Source: Symbiodinium natans
Lineage: Eukaryota > Sar > Dinophyceae > Suessiales > Symbiodiniaceae
NCBI GenBank assembly: GCA_905221605.1
Contig: CAJNDS010000137.1
Location: 1-42,500 of the forward strand
Direction: 5' to 3'
DNA length: 42,500 nucleotides
In this document: positions 33,188 to 39,100 of the stretch, piece by piece
Layout: the number at the start of each line of letters is the position of its first letter
Numbering within the stretch: the first letter of the stretch is position 1
The notes under the pieces: generated by a model
Database searches by the model: none
What the model was told of the DNA's origin: nothing
What the model saw: only the letters and a program-made list of their open reading frames with translations
Position numbers and translations under genes: made by a program

Positions 33188-36100
33188 GCATACATCTACC
33201 TACCTACATATTTTTTTGCATGGCTGCGTCGGTACCCCAAGAGGGACCCGGATTCTGGATATGCCAGGCCGCCAACATCGTCGAAGCCCTCGAGATCGGC
33301 TGTACCACATTGCTGGTGACGCGGCTGCTATGTATGAATGGTGTCCCCCCACCCCACCCCTCCATAAGCCTAAACCCGAAACCCGAAACCCGAACCCCAC
33401 ACAACACCGCGGGAGGTGGGGGGAACCATGGAGGGCGGGGACGTGACCGGGCGCGCTGTGATCATATACGGAGAACGGGGGGAGGGGGGGGGTTTAGGGT
33501 TTGAAGGGTTTGAGGCTGCTCTACACTCCAAACACACGGAACCTCCGACGGTTGGCGCGCTCTATTTACCCCCAAGTGTCGGCGTTGCCGACAGTCGCAA
33601 GGCGTCGTCTTGGAATTTTCAACCTTTTTCCCTGCCTCATAGTGATGGCCTTGGGCCTTGAACTTCAAGAGCTGAATCGATTCGAGAGTCCAACGTCATG
33701 GTGCGGGCTGGGCCGAGGGTTTAGAGTTTAGGGTTTAAGTTTTGGGAAAAGCACGGCACTCCAAAATCCTTATGTCCTTATGTCAAGCCTAACGCAGTGC
33801 AGAACCTTTTCGAGCCCTTCGCGCTCCGGGTGTCCCCACCCCGACTAGGTTGATGAAGACACGTGCGCGACCAACTTCATGATCCGGGATGAGAAGATGA
33901 AGGCCTGGTGCTGCAGGAGACAGCCTTTGGCTAGGACTCAGAGTAGACCCTACCCTTCTTCCCTTTTTTTAGGGTTTAGGTTCCTCTGTCAGCCGTTTAA
34001 TCCAAACAGGGCACCCTGTGTATTGGTTACTCTTGGGTCTAGTTGCTGTTCGGAGTTGAGCCTGTCTGGCAACAAAGGGAGAGGGTTCCTGAGCCAATGG
34101 ACATTGGCCGGTTGCCTAGAAAGGGTTTAGGGTTTAGGGTTTAGGGTCTAGACCCATCGAACCAACAGCCTCGCCAGCATTTGCCAGCGTGAGGCCCGAA
34201 ACCTCCAAACAGCCCAAGTCCTACTCTAACTTGCTTGGGGTTTAGGGCTTAGGGTTTAGAGTTTAGGATTTAGAGTTTAAGGTTTAGGGCTAGGAGTTTA
34301 GGGTTTAGGGTTTATAACCTCAATGACCAACAGCTTCAAAAGTCGCAAGTTTTTTCTGGGGGTGGGGGGGAGTGGAAGGCGCTGGTGGCCCCGGACAAGG
34401 AGCCGATCACTGCCTTCGTGTGCAAGGTCCGATCGCTGCTAGAGGAGCAGGGCGTGTCCACAGCCGCTTGGAGTGGTAGGGTTTAGGGTTTAGGGTTTAG
34501 AGTTTAGGGTTTAAGGTTTAGGGTTTAGGGTTTAGGGTTTAGGGTTTAAGGTTTAGGGTTTAGGGTTTAGGGTTTAGGATTTAGGGTTTAGGGTTTAGGG
34601 TTGTTGTATTAAGCATCACTAGCACGGCTATGTATTTCTGTTACATTTACTAATATTAAGCACGGTCTCCTGGCGCAAAACCTTTGGGTTGCGAGTTTAG
34701 GCTTCAGGGTTTAGGGTTTCTGGTTTCTAGGGTTTAGGGTGCAGGGTTCATAGTTCATAGGTTTTAGGGTGTAGGGTTTCTAGTTGATTTTTGTTTCTAG
34801 GGTTTAGGGTTTTGGGTTCATAGTTCATGGTTTTAGGGTGTAGGTTTCTAGTTGTTTTTTGTTTCTAGGGTTTAGGGTGCAGGGTGCATAGTTCATAGGG
34901 TTTGGGGTTCAGGTTGTAGGGTTTCTAGGGACCCCAAAGCTACGAGACAGGCTCAGCTTGGAGCAGTTGAGGTCCTTGTTGTCGGTGGAAGTGGGGACTT
35001 CTTCAGCGTGGCGGACTCCGTGATCATGATGGACGAGCCTCTTGTCAGGCTGAAGTTTATAAAGGGTGTAGGGTTTAGGGTTGAACATAATAATAAGAGT
35101 AATAATAATAATTGTAATAATAAGAGTAAGAATAAGAACATAGTAAAACAACTAAGCCCCAAACCCCTCAACCCTAAGTCCCCTGAATCCCTGGTTGTGT
35201 GGATGGCAAGTGTTCTACATGAGGGTCCCTTTTGGGCATCCTGTTTTCTAGGGACTCGGCCTTGCCATGTCTCAAAACCCTCACCCTTAACCCAAAACCC
35301 TAAACCCTAAAGCCTAAACCCTAAACCCTAAACCCTAAACCCTAAACCCTAAAACCCTAAAGCCCTAAAACCCTAAACCCTAAACCCTTGTGCACGCTTG
35401 CCTCAGGTATGTCGCGAAAGATGTCACTGAGCGGGCCCGCGAGATCGGCCAGAAGCAGTTTGGTGTGGTTTATACATTAGGGTTTAGGGTTTAGGGTGCA
35501 AGGTGTAGGGTTGTAGGGTTTAGGGTTGCAGGATTTAGGGTGGTCTCTTTTAGTAGGATTCCTGTTTTATAGGGGCATGATAGTCGGGGTTCTTATTGGA
35601 GTATCTAGGGGCTCTATTAAGGTATAAGGGAAACAGATAAAGAGGCCACCGGCCTTAACAAGGTTTAAACACGCTTTTTGTGTGTCATTAAGAGGACTCT
35701 GCACCTGTAACTTCCTTATCCGGGTCGTATCACTCTAACATTGGGGATGGTCGTTCTGGGCTCCGTACTCCGAGAAATAGGCGTCACGATGCAAGGCCCT
35801 GGATCACTTGGAGGTGCAGGATACTTGTAACCCAATTCTGAGTGTAGTTATAACCCACTTACAAGCCCGTTAAGTCCCCCAATAGGGTTATGTTTGGGTT
35901 ATGAGTACAGTTATCATTGGGCTACTAAGTACCATGAACGCGCAAGTAGGGTTTCGGGTTTAGGGTGCAGGGTTTGAGGGGGTGGAGGGGAGCTTCTTGG
36001 GATCTAGGGGTCGGAAGAATTTCTCCTAGTATTGCCTCAAGGTGCCTATGTACTGAACCCCCCCCCAAACCCCCATCAAAATCCTTTAAGCCCCCTATAT

Positions 36101-39100
36101 GACACTGTATAGCTTCTTTGGGGTCTATTGGCCGGAAGTCGGCCTACTCCTGGTGTTCCCTAGGAAGTCTTGTTTCTTTTATGTAAGTTCATGTTTTTTT
36201 TTGGGGTGGTCCTAGGTGTAACTATGTGTTGTTGGCGTGTAACCCAAGTGCCAAAGGAATATTAATCAAGACACAATCAGATTTTCCCCAGCGTAGGCCC
36301 TTGCTCTTTCTTTTTTGTTACGGCTTAGGTTCCCTTATAAGGCCCGTCAAACCAAAAGGGGTACCCTTTTGATTCTCAGGTTACTCTTTAGTCCTAAACC
36401 CTAAACCCTAAACCCTAAACCCTAAACCCTAAAGCCCCAAGCCCTAAACCGTGCTCCTTATGGTGTGGAGGGGGAGTGCAGACTGCACAGGGCCAAGCCT
36501 ATCTCCAAGAGTAGCCAACGTATCAGGCTCTTTAGGGTTTACGGTACCACCTTCATCCCTAAACCCTGAGCCCTAAACCCTGAACCCTAAACCCTGAGCC
36601 CTAAACCCTAAACCCTAAACCCTAAACCCTAAACCCTAAACCCTAAACCCTGAACCCAAGATCCTTGGCTGACTATTTGGAGCCCGCGTGGTGGCTCTTT
36701 CAGGTCCGCCGCTCCGAGCCAGGCGGCCTTTGGAAAGGCCACCTGGCAAAGCAGTAAGGGTTTAGGGTTTAGGGTTTAGGGTTTAGGGTTTAGGGTTTAG
36801 GGTTTAGCGTTTAGGATTTAGGGTTTAGGGTTTAGGGTTTAGGGTTTAGGGTTTAGGGTACGGCTCAAGTTTGGCTACGAGACCCTGATGGGTATTTGCA
36901 AGTCGTCAAATTCATCAAACCCTTGGTACTCTCGCTATGGCGGCAGCAAGATGGAAACTTGTTTCGGCAGTCGGCTTTGCACTGCGATCCGCGAGGAAGC
37001 TTGACGTCCCTTGTGAGGTGTGCTCTTCTCTGCAGACAGCATTGTACGCTTTGCTGCAAAAGGCTTCTGTGGAAAGACCCGGAAGGGCAATGGACAGCAG
37101 TTTCAATACAGGAAACCCAGTGGTCATCAGTCTCCATGATGCTTTATGGGCCAGCGGGGCACTGCAGTGTGAGGAAGGGTCGGGGTGTGAGGAAAAGCTG
37201 GAAACAGCTTTACATGCAGAACATTTCCTGGAGGAACCTGTGGCTTCAATGAGCTGTGCTCAATCTGGAACGGATGGACCTTTTGACGTGAAGATCGATG
37301 GTGATAAAATGGATGTGGATGAAGTTTGTCCCTTATCGGATGATAGGCAAGAAGACGAAGGCGACCAGTCGAATCACACTTTAGTGGAGCTACCAGACAG
37401 CCCACGTAGCTATCTCCAACATTTCCTGCAGCAAGCCGCTTCGAATTCTGAAGTTATTGAGGGGCTGCAATTCTTGAAAGCTCAGCTCAAGGACACAATT
37501 CACTCCGCCACCTCGTCCTCTGTCAGTCATCGTGCATGGACCGGACGCCTCTACCAGGAGATATGTGAGCAACTCCGGCAAATTCAGTCGACCAAAGGTT
37601 ACACTACGGAAGCTGCTACCGATTCTATCAACCAGATTCAGTCAGGCCTGTCCCGGGTGCATTCTCATCCCTCAATAGAAGCAAAGCACACACCACACCT
37701 TCGCAACGGCGGTGTGTCTCCGTTGCGAGTGAGGATTGTCCCGAAGCTCAGTTCATGGATCCCTTAGAGAGATCAAGGACGTTGCATGCAGAGCAAAGGA
37801 GGGCCTTCAAGTTGCAAAGACGGGAGGAACGCTTGAGGCGCTTGGGCAGTTTCCCAGTCCGTGCTCAAAAAAAGGGTTTAGGGTTTAGGGTTTAGGGTTT
37901 CGGTTGTAAGGTTTAGGTTTAGGGCTTAGCATGAGAAAGCTTCTGTCGTTGCTTGAAGTTTTCGGGGTGTGGTTGGATTGCTTCTTAGATTGGTATGGAT
38001 TTCTGAGTGTAAGGCTCGAGAACACGTCACTGCTCGGTTGCAGAGCTACTTTAATTCCTAAGAAACAGCAAACATTGTAATTGTTGCTAGGATTGAAAGT
38101 TCTGTGTAGGTTAGGGTTTAGGAGACCAAAGCCATCCAACGCCTTGAGCTTCGCCCAGAATGGGGACGAAATGAGCCCTCACCGGGTTGCTGCTGCATGC
38201 GTCTTTGAAACTTTAGCAGCAGAATGTATATGCGTATATGATCAACACTTATTGGGTTCAATATCAATATGTGTCCTGAAGGCAACCCTAAACCCTAAAC
38301 CCTAAACCCCAAACCCTAAACCCTAAACCCTAAACCCTAAACCCATGTTTAGCTGCAACTGTCAGGTTGCCCGGCGCCGGCTGCAGGCCAACGGCCTGGC
38401 AGCCGATGGCAAGGTGGCTGCACGAAACTTGAGGCACGTCCTTGGCTGGCTCTCTGGCTGGATGGCTTGGGGTTTAGGGTTTAGGGTTCAGGGTTTAGGA
38501 TTTAGGGCTTCAAGGAAGAAGGAGGGGTTCTAGATGGATTCTATGGGTTCGGTACCCTAAACCCTAAACCCTAAACCCTAAACCCTAAACCCTGAACCCT
38601 AAACCCTAAACCCTTAGGCAGAGTCGAGGTTCGGCACAGTTCGGGGGGTGTTGAGGGGATGCAACTTGGAGTATCCCCAAAACGCGTGGAGACCCTGCGG
38701 ACGGTCTAGGGTTTAGGGTTTCGGGTTTAGGGTTTAGGGTTTTCAGGGTTCAGGGTTTGCTATGCGCAGGTGCATCCAATACGGCGAGACAGAGGCACCT
38801 GCCGTGGGGCTGGGATTGGCTTAAAGGGCTAATTCCTCTTCGTTTAGGGTTTAGGGGCTTAGGATTGTAGGGTTTTAGGGTTTTAGGGTTTAGGGTTTTA
38901 GGGTTTTAGGGTTTTGGGGTTTTGGGTTTTTAGGGTTTTAGGGTTTTAGGGTTCCAGGGTGTTAGGGTTTAGCCCAGTGCCAATAACATGGAGTGCATAG
39001 TGTCTAGCAAAAAGGTTTTGGGAAAGCGGGGCATCTACAGCAGTTCCTTCCGGGGACTCTGATGAGTCACCCTGCGCCCTAAACACTAAAGCCGAGGTAG

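Noticed and set aside
33073-33504. 143-codon frame with a Tyr/Ile repeat
   Set aside because: It crosses the TA microsatellite and overlaps ATPase exon 21 in another frame; the exon's family match takes precedence.
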